DNA of 64,000 nt from Arthrobacter sp. H35-D1 (GCF_030063185.1 NZ_JASISP010000001.1:681862-745861), one strand, 5' to 3'. Positions 16,786 through 25,969 are shown, numbered from the stretch's first letter. The notes: generated from the letters alone by a model not told the origin. Numbers and translations: made by a program.

Positions 16786-17643
16786 ATGGCGGGAATGAAA
16801 CTCAAGGATTCCCCGGCCGCGAAGATTGGCGCCTCGATCGCCGTCGCCACCGGCTTGTACGGGCTGTCCTTTGGCGCGCTCTCGGTGGCGTCGGGCCTGA
16901 GCTTTTGGCAAACCATGGTGCTGAGCCTCCTGCTGTTTAGCGGGGGCTCGCAATTTGCGTTCATTGGCGTGGTGGCCGCCGGCGGCACGGGGGTTGCCGC
17001 CATGGGCGCCTCGGCGTTGCTGGGCATCCGCAACGGGGTCTACGGGATGCAGCTCAACACGCTGTTGCTACCCGCGGGCTGGCGTCGCTTTGCCGCCGCC
17101 CACGTCACCATCGACGAATCGACAGCCACGGCCACCGGCCAAGCGGATCCCGGGGAGCAACAGCGCGGCTTCTGGGTGGCCGGGGTGGGCACTTTTGTGT
17201 TGTGGAACCTCATGACCGCTGCCGGGGCCGTGCTGGGCGACGCCTTGGGCGATCCCAAGCAGTGGGGCCTTGACGGCGCGGCAGTGGCGGCGTTCCTGGG
17301 CTTGTTGTGGCCGCGCATCAAGGCTTTCCAGCCAGCCGCGATCGCCCTGGTGTGTGCCGTGGCAACATTGCTCGCCGTGCCGTTGGTGCCGCCCGGCGTG
17401 CCGATCCTGGTGGCTGCCCTGGTGGCCGGGCTGATCGGCTGGTTCCGTCGCGGCGGAACCCCCGACCACGCGCCCGGGCACGTCGGCGACGGCATGGAGC
17501 CCACCCTGGATCCATACGGGAACGACGCCGTTGCGCACCCTCTGCACGCCCCATCAGGCACTGAGCATGCCGAGTCAGGCATTGACCACGCCGTGGCAAA
17601 TACTGATCGTACTGTGGAAATCGTCGAGGGGGAACAGCCGTGA
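16786..17643 (+). CDS. azlC: AzlC family branched-chain amino acid exporter subunit
   Basis: AzlC and AzlD form a small exporter of branched-chain amino acids. This 285-residue protein has the AzlC start GLYGLSFGALSVASGLSFWQ, the conserved LLFSGGSQFAFIGV and GIRNGVYGMQL segments and about seven membrane helices. The last 60 residues form a hydrophilic His/Glu/Asp-rich tail, longer than in most family members. azlD overlaps the end by 4 nt. ATG 16786 and 16795 are both usable starts. Confidence 0.92.
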   Translation: MAGMKLKDSPAAKIGASIAVATGLYGLSFGALSVASGLSFWQTMVLSLLLFSGGSQFAFIGVVAAGGTGVAAMGASALLGIRNGVYGMQLNTLLLPAGWRRFAAAHVTIDESTATATGQADPGEQQRGFWVAGVGTFVLWNLMTAAGAVLGDALGDPKQWGLDGAAVAAFLGLLWPRIKAFQPAAIALVCAVATLLAVPLVPPGVPILVAALVAGLIGWFRRGGTPDHAPGHVGDGMEPTLDPYGNDAVAHPLHAPSGTEHAESGIDHAVANTDRTVEIVEGEQP

Positions 17644-17951
17644 GCATGTGGTTTTGGCTGCTTGTGGCCGCCGTTTTGTCCTATCTGACCAAGCTGCTGG
17701 GCTATCTTGTGCCGGCCAAGGTCCTGGCCAATCCGAGGATGTCCCGGGTGGCCGGCACCTTGACCATTGGTCTGCTGGCGTCGCTGACCGTTGTCAACGC
17801 CGCGGCCAGCGGCACCTCGCTGGTGCTTGATGCCAGAATCGGCGCCTTGGTCGCGGCGGCAATTGCCCTCTGGTTCAAGGCACCGTTCCTTGTGGTGGTC
17901 TTGGTCGGCGCCCTGGCCGCCGCCGGACTACGGCTGCTGGGCTGGCCCTGA
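17640..17951 (+). CDS. azlD: AzlD family branched-chain amino acid exporter subunit
   Basis: The 103-residue partner of AzlC has about four membrane segments and the typical AzlD features LLVAAVLSYLTKLLGYLVP and LDARIGALVAAAIALWFKAPFLVVV. It starts with GTG 17640 inside the azlC stop (GTGA overlap), which couples translation; ATG 17646 is a possible alternative. Its last 24 bp overlap the end of the convergent DUF5684 gene. Confidence 0.9.
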   Translation: MSMWFWLLVAAVLSYLTKLLGYLVPAKVLANPRMSRVAGTLTIGLLASLTVVNAAASGTSLVLDARIGALVAAAIALWFKAPFLVVVLVGALAAAGLRLLGWP

Positions 17952-18659
17952 ACCGTACGGGTAGTGCGCTGGGGGATCCTGCTGCCCTGGGTATTGCGGT
18001 TGGGCTGCCTGCTGACCATATTGAGGCTGTCCGTACGTGACCTGGCCGGAGTGTTCTGGCTGCCCCTGGCCCGGGTACTGCTGAGGCTGATACTGCTGGC
18101 CGGAGTATTGCTGTTGCGGATACTGCTGTTCGGGGGACTGCGGGAAGTATGCCGACTGCTGCACGTGTTGCTGCGGCGGATACTGCTGCCAGTACTGCTT
18201 CTGTGCCGGGGAGATGTAGGCCGGTCCCCAATAGCGGGCGTCGCCGTAGGAGAGAATGGCGGCGAACACCACCGGAACAAAAACCAAACCAACCGTGTAC
18301 GCGGCATCCTTGCCGAAGGACTTGGCGAGGTCGTTGAGGGTGAGAATCGCCCAATAAATTCCTGCGTAAGGAATGAACTGCAGCCAGAAACTGGACTCGG
18401 GGCGCCCCGAAATCTTCACCATGACCCATGAATTGTAGAACGGCACAAAGGCAGCCCACTTGGGGTGGCCGGCCTTGTGGAACAGTCCGGCCCAAGCGAA
18501 GCCGTTCGCCAGCCAGAAGACGACGAAGATCAGCAGGTAAAAGCCCATGACCACCACAAAGAGGCCCAAGGAGGCGGCGGCCGAGGCGCCGCCGTCGTAC
18601 TGGTAGTCATAGGGATCCGGGGCAGGGGCCAGCGGCAATGGAAGAAATGAGGCAAGCAT
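17928..18659 (-). CDS. DUF5684 membrane protein with Gln/Tyr/Pro-rich tail
   Basis: The 243-residue protein has a DUF5684 core: LFHKAGHPKWAAFVPFYNSWV followed by membrane segments, four in all between residues 25 and 145. After residue 160 comes a low-complexity tail of QQYP, QQYS and QPQYG words without charged clusters. Such tails may mediate weak multivalent binding or wall contact, but this is inference. ATG 18659 is chosen because upstream sequence is non-family. The 3' end overlaps azlD by 24 bp on the opposite strand. Confidence 0.82.
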   Translation of the reverse strand: MLASFLPLPLAPAPDPYDYQYDGGASAAASLGLFVVVMGFYLLIFVVFWLANGFAWAGLFHKAGHPKWAAFVPFYNSWVMVKISGRPESSFWLQFIPYAGIYWAILTLNDLAKSFGKDAAYTVGLVFVPVVFAAILSYGDARYWGPAYISPAQKQYWQQYPPQQHVQQSAYFPQSPEQQYPQQQYSGQQYQPQQYPGQGQPEHSGQVTYGQPQYGQQAAQPQYPGQQDPPAHYPYGSGPAQQP

Positions 18660-18769
18660 GAGCGCAACTTTATCCGCACAACAGGTTCGTACCCATGGGG
18701 TGAACTGCCCATAATGGAAGCGGACACTTGGCCGATCGCAAACATTGGCCGCCAAAGCAAGGAGAAATC

Positions 18770-19099
18770 ATGATTGTGGCATTTTCAGTGGCACCCAGCG
18801 GCACCCCCAACGGAGCGCCGGCCGGCACAGGCGACGACGCATCGGTTCACACGGCCGTGGCCGCAGCCGTCAAAGTGGTCCGTGAATCGGGACTCCCCAA
18901 CCGGACAAGTTCCATGTTCACCGAAATCGAGGGTGAGTGGGATGAGGTCATGGACGTGGTCAAGCGTGCCACCGAGGCCGCCGGGGAGTATGGCTCTCGT
19001 GTTTCCCTGGTCCTGAAAGCGGACATCCGCCCCGGCCACACGGGAGAAATTACCGGAAAGATCGACCGGCTCCAAAGCGCTCTCGGGGAGCTCGGCTAG
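18770..19099 (+). CDS. Thiamine-binding protein, MTH1187/YkoF type
   Basis: The 109-residue protein belongs to the small ferredoxin-like-fold family that binds thiamine or HMP: it opens MIVAFSVAPSG, has TSSMFTEIEGEWDEVMDVVKRA in the middle and ends VLKADIRPGHTGEITGKID. It usually forms tetramers and is thought to buffer or deliver the vitamin precursor. AAGGAG precedes ATG 18770. No TPP riboswitch is seen in the 110-bp upstream gap. Confidence 0.88.
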   Translation: MIVAFSVAPSGTPNGAPAGTGDDASVHTAVAAAVKVVRESGLPNRTSSMFTEIEGEWDEVMDVVKRATEAAGEYGSRVSLVLKADIRPGHTGEITGKIDRLQSALGELG

Positions 19100-19208
19100 C
19101 AGCGCGACGTAGCCGTCCATGCCCGGCTGCCTGTGCCTGGCTGCCTGTGCCTGGCTGCCTGTCCCGGACGTCCGTGCTCCGGCCGTCAGTGACCGGAGGG
19201 GCGGGGAT

Positions 19209-19871
19209 TTAGATCAGGCTGGGGATCGTCGGTGGCGTCAGGAAGTCCCCGCTGTGGGTGACCGGCGCCGCCAGCATGCCCGCCCCGGCGTCGATGAGAA
19301 AGTAGCCCACGGACGTCCAGTTGCCCTTCTGGGTGCCTGCCTGAAGTTGTGCCTCGAATTCGGCGCAAATGCCGAGCGCCATATGCCCGAGCACACCGGC
19401 CCGTGCCCGCAAAATATCCAACGGAATTTCGCGCAGCCCTTCGCGCATGCGTAGTAGCAGGTCATCGAAATCGTTGTTCAACTCGAAGGACGACGCCAGC
19501 ACCTCGGAGACCGAGGGGACGGTGCGCACCTGGTACAGGAAGCGGGCGCGCCAACTTGGCTGGGGCATCGCCGCCAGCTGCTCCACCCACGGCAGTATTC
19601 GGCACGCGATCACGGCGCTCAATCCTGCGTCTTCGGGAAGATCCGCGAAAAGTTCGGCCCGCCGCCCCTCCATGCTTCGCAAGTGACGTTGGAGCAGGGC
19701 CCTGATGAGTTCATCCCTGTTGCCAAAGTGATAGGCCACGGCGGAATGATTGTGGGTTCCCACGTGTTCGGCAATCCTGCGATTCGAAACGGCATCCACG
19801 CCATGCAGGGCGAAAAGTTCTTCCGCGGCATCGAGCAGAGCCTCGCGCGCCATGTCTCCATGATGTCCCAT
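19209..19871 (-). CDS. TetR-family transcriptional regulator
   Basis: The 220-residue protein has an N-terminal TetR helix-turn-helix (about residues 8-55, LLDAAEELFALHGVDAVSNRRIAEHVG then SAVAYHFGNRDELIRALL) and an all-helical ligand domain. The start MGHHGDMAREA at 19871 is supported by GAAGGTGGG upstream. It is divergent from the duplicated membrane protein, and a 24-bp palindrome lies between them, so it very likely represses that gene and itself until a ligand binds. Confidence 0.92.
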   Translation of the reverse strand: MGHHGDMAREALLDAAEELFALHGVDAVSNRRIAEHVGTHNHSAVAYHFGNRDELIRALLQRHLRSMEGRRAELFADLPEDAGLSAVIACRILPWVEQLAAMPQPSWRARFLYQVRTVPSVSEVLASSFELNNDFDDLLLRMREGLREIPLDILRARAGVLGHMALGICAEFEAQLQAGTQKGNWTSVGYFLIDAGAGMLAAPVTHSGDFLTPPTIPSLI

Positions 19872-19946
19872 GAAACCCACCTTCCCTTTCAGCTTCCCAC
19901 CGTATCGCGGACAGGAGCGAGCCTGGCACTGCACTCTTGATATGCA

Positions 19947-19970
19947 ATTTTACGTCACGTGGCGTAAAAT
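19947..19970. promoter_or_regulatory. 24-bp palindromic TetR operator
   Basis: ATTTTACGTCAC followed by GTGGCGTAAAAT is a palindrome with one mismatched pair, centred at 19958/19959. It lies in the divergent region and overlaps a possible plus-strand promoter (TTTACG 19949-19954, 18 nt, TCTAAT 19973-19978), so repressor binding would hide the -35 element. Confidence 0.85.
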
Positions 19971-20070
19971 GATCTAATTGCACCGTAACCCCGACAAATT
20001 TCGGGTTTCTAAACGCCGCTTTCCCTGCAATGCGGCACACCGTGCAACCTTGGACAGCAGCAACAGGAGT

Positions 20071-22332
20071 ATGAACTTGAGCAGCACCGAAGAAAATCCC
20101 AACACCCACCCGCCCGGCGGGGACCTCCGCACGGTCGATGAGCCCGGCAAGGATCCAGCGCCGGGAACGGAGAAGGCTGGCACGGACAAAACCAGCACGG
20201 GCAAGGCTTCCGGCGCGGAGGACCCCGCCGTCGCCGAAGCAGCAGCACGCAAGCGGGCCAAAGCGGAGACGATCGGGCGCTACACCGCCATGTTCCTGAT
20301 GCCACTGATCATGGTCGGCATGATGGTGGGCGGATACTTGGCCGCCATGCACTCGCCGACGCCGAACAACATGCCCGTCGTGGTGGCCGGTGCCCCTGCT
20401 GCGGCCGCGGAGTTCGCCCAGGCACTGGAACCGGCCGACCCGGACGCCGTGGATGTCCGCACGGTGGCCACTGCCGAGGAAGCGCAGCGACTCGTCGTGG
20501 ACCGCGACGTTGCAGGAGCGGTGGTGCTCGGTGAGGGCAACGCCTCGCTGTACACCGCAGGGGCAGCCGGTGCCTCGCAAGCCGGGGCTGTCACCGGCCT
20601 GCTGGCGCCGCAAATCATGGCTCAAGGCTATGAGCTGACTGCCGAGGACCTGGCCCCGCTCCCGGAGAGCGACAAGTCCGGGCTGGGAGCCATGTTCATG
20701 ACCACGGCCTTGATCATGGCCGGGTATCTGCCGTTCAGCCTGACGCTTTCAAATTCCCCGGAATTGCTGCGTTTCCGCCGGGCCGTGCCATTGCTGGCAG
20801 GGTGGGCGGCCCTCGCGGCCGGCCTTGTGTGGGCTGTGACAGGTCCCGTGCTCGGAGTGGTTCAGGGGCCTGCCTGGGCGGTTCTGGGAATTTGTTGGCT
20901 CGGCGTGTTTGCCGTCGGAGCCGTGCAGTTGCTGCTGACCCGCCTGCTGGGTCCCCTGGCCATCATCGCTGCCATGTTCCTGCTGATGGTGCTGGGTGTT
21001 CCGGCCTCCAACATGGGCATGTCCGTCTACACCATGCCGGATCTCTATGCGTTCCTGCACTCCTTCCTGCCCACCCCTGCGCTGGGCGAGGCACTGCGCT
21101 CCGTCATGTACTTCGACGGAGCCGGAACAGGGCCGTACTTGCTGGTTCTCGCCGTCGGTGCGGCACTGGCACTGCTGCTGACGCTTGGCTTTGACGCGAA
21201 CAAGCGCCGTAAGAACCCCAACGCGGCACCTCCCGTGGTGGCCGTGCAGTCGCTGCATGGCGGGCCCCGCCCCAAGACGCGATTCTGGCGCTATGCCGCG
21301 CTGTTGTTCTTCCCGTTTGCCATGGTGGCCATGATGATCTCCTTCATGCTCGGGGCCATGTTCGAGCCGACCCCGCACGACATGCCTGTCGCCGTCGTCG
21401 GTGCCACAGCGGATGCCGGTCAGGAAGCGGTGGACAGGTTGGATTCGGGCATGCAGGGGCTCTTTGAGCTGAGCGCGGTCGACTCGGAACAGGAAGCCCG
21501 CACCTTGGTTGGCGACAGAACCGTGACCGCCGCACTGGTGCTGCCTTCGGAGCAGAACAGCTCCGCCCTGTTGCTGACCAACGAGGCCGGCAGCTCAAGC
21601 GCGCAACAGCTCGTCAGCACCCTCTTCGGCCAAGTGGCCGCCAGCGAAAACATGGAACTGGAGACCGAAAATGTGGCGCCGCTGCCCGGCAGCGACAGCG
21701 CCGGGACAGTGGCCCTGTACATGGCCATGGGCTGGATGATGGCAGGGTTCCTAATCATCGTGGTGGGCGCCAATGCAGCACCGGCCTCCCGACCGCTGCG
21801 CAAGCTCCTGCCGATCGTGGCCGCTTGGTCGCTATTCATGTCCGCCGTCCTGTACCTGATTGCCGGACCCATGGTGGGCGCCATCGACGGGCATTTCTGG
21901 GCCCTGTTTGGAACCGGAGCGGTGGCCATCTTCGCCGCAGCCATGGTCGCCACAGTGTTTGAACGGCTCATTGGCATGCTTTCCATCCTCCCCGTGGTCG
22001 CCATCTTGATGTTCCTGGGCGTCCCGTCCTCGGGCGGGGCACTGTCGATCTACATGCAACCGGAGGCCTTCCGGGTGCTGCACGACATCCTGCCAATGCC
22101 CGCGGCCGTGGAGGCGACGCGTTCAATCCTGTACTTTGGCGGCGACGTGGTGGCCGGTGCGCTGCTCAACTTCGCCATCTGGGGCGCCGTGTCGCTGGGA
22201 GTTGTGGCCGTCATTGACAGGTTCAAGCCTGTGGGCGGCAACGAGACGGTCCCGCATGGCGGGGCTCCTGCCGAGCCCGACGCCGAGCCGCTGGCGCAGC
22301 CCGCAGAGCAGAAGGAACTGGTGACGCTCTAA
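20071..22332 (+). CDS. Internally duplicated membrane protein, TetR-linked
   Basis: The 753-residue protein has a charged N-terminus and two similar halves (about 70-345 and 395-725). Each half has one membrane helix, a PTPxxMPV segment, an outer domain of about 130 residues, then five helices ending in GVPxS, LPxPAxxEAxRS and YFxG. This is the layout of YhgE/Pip or ABC-2-like permeases fused in tandem. No ATPase gene is adjacent. The TetR neighbour suggests an efflux or envelope role. AGGAG at 20065-20069 is only 1 nt from ATG 20071 but 7 nt from TTG 20077, so TTG may be the true start. Confidence 0.85.
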   Translation: MNLSSTEENPNTHPPGGDLRTVDEPGKDPAPGTEKAGTDKTSTGKASGAEDPAVAEAAARKRAKAETIGRYTAMFLMPLIMVGMMVGGYLAAMHSPTPNNMPVVVAGAPAAAAEFAQALEPADPDAVDVRTVATAEEAQRLVVDRDVAGAVVLGEGNASLYTAGAAGASQAGAVTGLLAPQIMAQGYELTAEDLAPLPESDKSGLGAMFMTTALIMAGYLPFSLTLSNSPELLRFRRAVPLLAGWAALAAGLVWAVTGPVLGVVQGPAWAVLGICWLGVFAVGAVQLLLTRLLGPLAIIAAMFLLMVLGVPASNMGMSVYTMPDLYAFLHSFLPTPALGEALRSVMYFDGAGTGPYLLVLAVGAALALLLTLGFDANKRRKNPNAAPPVVAVQSLHGGPRPKTRFWRYAALLFFPFAMVAMMISFMLGAMFEPTPHDMPVAVVGATADAGQEAVDRLDSGMQGLFELSAVDSEQEARTLVGDRTVTAALVLPSEQNSSALLLTNEAGSSSAQQLVSTLFGQVAASENMELETENVAPLPGSDSAGTVALYMAMGWMMAGFLIIVVGANAAPASRPLRKLLPIVAAWSLFMSAVLYLIAGPMVGAIDGHFWALFGTGAVAIFAAAMVATVFERLIGMLSILPVVAILMFLGVPSSGGALSIYMQPEAFRVLHDILPMPAAVEATRSILYFGGDVVAGALLNFAIWGAVSLGVVAVIDRFKPVGGNETVPHGGAPAEPDAEPLAQPAEQKELVTL

Positions 22333-22395
22333 CGTCGAGGACTTGCACAGGCGGCGGGGAGCAGGGAAGCTCAGGTTCCCGCCATCAACACGTAC

Positions 22396-22438
22396 GGCAG
22401 GGCCCGGAACCGGCATTGCGTCGGGTCCGGGCCCTGCC
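22396..22438 (+). terminator. GC-rich hairpin after the duplicated membrane protein
   Basis: A 13-bp perfect stem (22396-22408 with 22426-22438) with a 17-nt loop lies about 60 bp after the stop codon. It lacks a T tract, so termination would be of the actinobacterial I-type. Confidence 0.5.
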
Positions 22439-22533
22439 CTTGCCGGCGTTGAACTCGCGACCTGATCTTGCCGGCCGAATCTCCGTAGCTGTTTTCACTC
22501 TTGGGAACGCCGGATCAGGGCTAGGCTGGGCCC

Positions 22534-23202
22534 ATGGTTGAGCATCGCAGCCAGCCCGGCTGGGCCAAGGTTGAGGACTACTTGTCGGCCACCCTGGTCC
22601 AGGGCGGAGCCGGCATGGACGCTGTACTGCGCAGCATCGACAACGCAGCGATGCCGCACATTGAGGTTGCACCGACGGCCGGGAAACTGCTCATGTTGTT
22701 GGTTCGCATCCAAGGCGCCAAGCGGGTGCTGGAGATTGGCACGCTGGCCGGTTTCAGCACCCTCTGGCTGGTCCGCGGACTGCCCGACGACGGACACATC
22801 ACCACCTGCGAATTTCTCCCCGAGCACGCCGCCGTGGCGCAGGCGAACATTGCTGCCGCCGGCTTTGCAGACATAGTGGACATCCGGATCGGCGCGGCCC
22901 TCGACACACTGCCCGCGCTCGTCGGCGGGGAACCCTACGACTTTGTCTTCATTGACGCGGACAAAGGCAACAACGTTGAATACCTGAAATGGGCGCTGAA
23001 GCTGGGGCGGCCCGGGACCGTGGTTGTTCTGGACAATGCGATTTGGGAGGGCGCCGTCCTGGCGCCGGGCGAGGACCCCGATGCCACTGCGATACGGGCG
23101 GCGCTCGAGTTCATGGGCAGCAGCGCCGACCTTGACGCCACCGCCATTCAAACGGTGGGGACCAAGGGCTGGGACGGGTTCGCGATCGCCGACGTCCGCT
23201 GA
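22534..23202 (+). CDS. Class I SAM-dependent O-methyltransferase
   Basis: The 222-residue protein matches the catechol/caffeoyl-CoA type O-methyltransferase family. VLEIGTLAGFSTLWL is the SAM-binding motif I, TCEFLPEHAAVA the second-strand acidic residue, and FVFIDADKGNNVEYL carries the metal-binding aspartates and substrate-facing residues. DNAIWEGAV is the later conserved segment, with Trp where many have Val. It acts in the cytoplasm on an unknown small hydroxylated substrate. Confidence 0.92.
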   Translation: MVEHRSQPGWAKVEDYLSATLVQGGAGMDAVLRSIDNAAMPHIEVAPTAGKLLMLLVRIQGAKRVLEIGTLAGFSTLWLVRGLPDDGHITTCEFLPEHAAVAQANIAAAGFADIVDIRIGAALDTLPALVGGEPYDFVFIDADKGNNVEYLKWALKLGRPGTVVVLDNAIWEGAVLAPGEDPDATAIRAALEFMGSSADLDATAIQTVGTKGWDGFAIADVR

Positions 23203-23340
23203 CATTAGGCTGACCTTGGGCCGACACTGTCAGACACCGCGCTGACGCTGGGCAGACACTGTCCTGCACCGGCTGCACTACGCTGGCAGGGTGACTATTC
23301 CGCTGCCTGCCGCCCTCCCACTCCACCGCAGGAGCCTCTG

Positions 23341-24201
23341 ATGGGACGCCAGCGCACACCCAAAAATGTTGTTGTGGAACCTGAAACGGCACGGAAAGGA
23401 CCCATCGCCGGCACTTTTCAAACCGACACGGGCACGGCGGAGCTGATCCCCGACGGCGACAACCCCCATGGCTGGCTGCTCATGCTCAACGGCGTGCAAA
23501 GCTCGCACGTGGACCTTGCCGATCCGCTTCGGCTCGAGTTCGAGTACATGCGCTGGATCATCGCCCTGGTGCACGATCGATGGGGCGCGGGGGAGAAGCT
23601 GCGCACGCTGAGCCTGGGTGGGGCCGCCTGTTCCATGCCGCGCTACCTCGTCGCCGCCTACCCCAACTCCCGCAATGTTGTGGTGGAAATTGACGGCAAG
23701 CTGGCCAACCTTGTCCGCGACTGGTTCGAGCTGCCCCGGGCACCGTTGTTGAAGATCCGGGTGGGCGAAGCCCGCGAAGTCACCGAATCGCTCACTGAAT
23801 CAAGCCGCGACTTGATCATCCGCGACGTTTTCGCCGGGGCCAAGACTCCGCACCCGCTCACCACGGCCGAGTTCACGGAGGCAGCACGCAAGGTACTTAT
23901 TCCTGGCGGCGTATATGTTGTGAATTGCGGAGACTCATCCGCGCTTGCCCTGGCCCGCCGTGAAGCGGCCACGATTTCCGCCGGATTCAAGCACACGGTG
24001 ATCATCGCCGATCCGCCCATGCTCAAGGGAAGACGCTCAGGCAACGTCATTATTGCCGGAAGCGATGCGCCCCTGGGCGACGGCGCCGGGCTGGCCCGGG
24101 TTTTGCTCGGCGGTGCCATGCCCGCCCAGCTGTGGGACGACGCCAAGGTCCGCCACTTCGGCCGCAGCGCCACAGTCCTCACCGATGAAGAGCCGCACTG
24201 A
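23341..24201 (+). CDS. Spermidine synthase-like protein
   Basis: The 286-residue protein has a spermidine-synthase-type Rossmann core: TLSLGGAACSMPRYLVAAYP (glycine-rich loop, about residue 85), NVVVEID, then IRVGEAREV and DLIIRDVFAG. The strongly conserved DAF/Y catalytic segment of true aminopropyltransferases is replaced by RDVF, so activity as a polyamine synthase is doubtful. Actinobacterial genomes commonly carry such stand-alone relatives. AGGAG precedes the ATG by 7 nt. Confidence 0.83.
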   Translation: MGRQRTPKNVVVEPETARKGPIAGTFQTDTGTAELIPDGDNPHGWLLMLNGVQSSHVDLADPLRLEFEYMRWIIALVHDRWGAGEKLRTLSLGGAACSMPRYLVAAYPNSRNVVVEIDGKLANLVRDWFELPRAPLLKIRVGEAREVTESLTESSRDLIIRDVFAGAKTPHPLTTAEFTEAARKVLIPGGVYVVNCGDSSALALARREAATISAGFKHTVIIADPPMLKGRRSGNVIIAGSDAPLGDGAGLARVLLGGAMPAQLWDDAKVRHFGRSATVLTDEEPH

Positions 24202-24331
24202 CGTCCAACCTGGCCGGTATCCATGCTTCGGACCGGTTTCCCGCATCGAGACTGCATTTGTTGTGGATGTTCAAGCTCCGCATTGCCATCTGCTCCGCTT
24301 TCGATGGCGGGGCGGGCGCTTCGAAAGCGGG

Positions 24332-25777
24332 TTATGTGAGCACCGGCGCTGGCGCCTCGGGCTCGGCATCCGCGGCGGAACCTGGTGTCTCGTCGGGGAG
24401 GACGGCCCGGCGTCGTCCATCCCCGCGAACCCACAGGCGGTACGCGACGGCGAGCAGCACCAGCCAGGCGCCGCCCACCCAGAGGGCCACGCGGGTGTCG
24501 GGGTAAATGCCCAGCAGCACCAGCACGCCCGCCATGAACAGTGCTGTCAGGAGGGAGGCGAGCGGCCAGAACGGGACGGGAAACTGCGATGGGGCGAGCT
24601 CGTTGCGTGCAATCTCGCGCTTCATCGCCACATGCGAGGCGAGGATCATGATCCACACCCAGACGGTGGCGAAGATGGCGATCGAGGCAATGAGGAAGAA
24701 CACGTCCTCGGGGATGGTGGCGTTGAGGACCACGCCAAGCAGCAGCACGCCTGTCATGAGGACAACTGTCATCCACGGCACACCGGAGCGGGAGACCTTG
24801 CCGAAAATTTGCGGTGCGTGGCCTTGCTGGGACAGGCCGAACAGCACTCGCCCGGCGCCAAAGATGTCGCTGTTGACGGCGGACAGGGCGGCGGTGATGA
24901 CCACAGCGTTGAGGATGTGACCGGCCAGCGGGATGCCGAGGGATTCGAAAATCTGGACAAAGGGGCTGCTCTCGCCGGTGATGTCCTGCCACGGGACAAG
25001 ACTCATGATCACGCCAATGGTCAGCACGTAGAAGAGCAGGATGCGCACGGGGACGGTGTTGACGGCTGCCGGGATGCTCTTGCCGGGATCCGCCGCTTCG
25101 CCGGCCGTGACGCCGATGGTCTCGATGCCGCCAAAGGCGAACATCACCACGGCAAAGGCCGCCAGCAGCCCTGCCCAGCCGTTGGGCATGAAGCCGCCGT
25201 GCGCCACGAGATTGCCCAGCCCCGGAACAGCGTCGTCACCTTCCACATGGAAGCCGAAAACAATGATGGCCGCACCGCCGGCGATCATGGCGATGATGGC
25301 GGAAACCTTGACCAGGGAGAACCAAAATTCCAGTTCTCCAAAAACCTTCACACTGAGCAGGTTGAGGGCGGCCAGGAAGAAGATGATGGCCAGCACCCAG
25401 ATCCAGCGCGGGACGTCGTGGAACCAAAAGCCCATGTAGATGCTGAAAGCCGTCACGTCCGCGATGGCCACAATCGCCATCTCAAAAACGTAGGTCCAGC
25501 CGGTGACGAATCCCGCCAACGGACCAAGGTAGCGGCTGGCGTATTGGCCGAAGGAACCCGAAACGGGGTGGCGGACGGCCAGCTCACCCAAGGCGCGCAT
25601 CACCATGAAGACCGCTGCGCCGGCGATGATGTAGGCGAGCAAAACTGCGGGGCCGGCCTTTTGGATGGCGCTGGAAGAGCCATAAAACAAGCCGGTGCCG
25701 ATGGCGGAGCCCAAGGCCATGAAGCGAATGTGGCGGGCGTTCAAGCCACGGGTCAGGACGGATCCCTTGGAGTTCAT
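24332..25777 (-). CDS. Amino acid permease (APC family), probably for histidine
   Basis: The 481-residue transporter belongs to the amino acid transporter group of the APC superfamily: twelve predicted helices, [21 protein letters not shown] in helix 1, the E-L-A-V-R segment after helix 2 and [21 protein letters not shown] in helix 6. It should import an amino acid with protons. It is divergent from an IclR regulator that precedes hutH, which makes histidine the likely substrate, but this rests on context. The C-terminal 30 residues are an Ala/Glu/Pro-rich tail. Confidence 0.9.
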   Translation of the reverse strand: MNSKGSVLTRGLNARHIRFMALGSAIGTGLFYGSSSAIQKAGPAVLLAYIIAGAAVFMVMRALGELAVRHPVSGSFGQYASRYLGPLAGFVTGWTYVFEMAIVAIADVTAFSIYMGFWFHDVPRWIWVLAIIFFLAALNLLSVKVFGELEFWFSLVKVSAIIAMIAGGAAIIVFGFHVEGDDAVPGLGNLVAHGGFMPNGWAGLLAAFAVVMFAFGGIETIGVTAGEAADPGKSIPAAVNTVPVRILLFYVLTIGVIMSLVPWQDITGESSPFVQIFESLGIPLAGHILNAVVITAALSAVNSDIFGAGRVLFGLSQQGHAPQIFGKVSRSGVPWMTVVLMTGVLLLGVVLNATIPEDVFFLIASIAIFATVWVWIMILASHVAMKREIARNELAPSQFPVPFWPLASLLTALFMAGVLVLLGIYPDTRVALWVGGAWLVLLAVAYRLWVRGDGRRRAVLPDETPGSAADAEPEAPAPVLT

Positions 25778-25861
25778 GCGTGAGCTTTCTTACAGGGTGC
25801 GCGGCGGCGAATGGCCCACCGTCGGTACAATTTCCGTGGCGGATCTCACTCCAACGCCTGG

Positions 25862-25895
25862 TTTTGGACGAAAAGTGCCCATACTTTATCCAAAA
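25862..25895. promoter_or_regulatory. Inverted repeat in permease/iclR divergent region
   Basis: TTTTGGA (25862-25868) and TCCAAAA (25889-25895) form perfect 7-bp arms spaced 20 nt apart. The position about 90 bp upstream of the permease start suits a site controlling that gene. Confidence 0.5.
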
Positions 25896-25911
25896 TCTGG
25901 GATTTCAGACG

Positions 25912-25928
25912 ACAATATTCTATATTGT
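25912..25928. promoter_or_regulatory. 17-bp palindrome, candidate IclR operator
   Basis: ACAATAT-TCT-ATATTGT is a perfect inverted repeat 42 bp upstream of the iclR-family start. AT-rich palindromes of 13-17 bp in divergent regions are usual for IclR-family regulators, so this is the best candidate site for the adjacent regulator. Confidence 0.7.
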
Positions 25929-25969
25929 GCAAAGACTGAAGGCGATTTCAGTTCGACGCCGAGGGAGCC

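Noticed and set aside
23341..24201. Naming this gene speE
   Set aside because: The glycine-rich motif fits, but the catalytic segment of true aminopropyltransferases is altered, so only a family-level name is given.
24053..25783. 576-codon open frame on the plus strand
   Set aside because: Antisense to the amino acid permease; very rich in Asp, His and Gly, as expected for the complement of a membrane protein gene.
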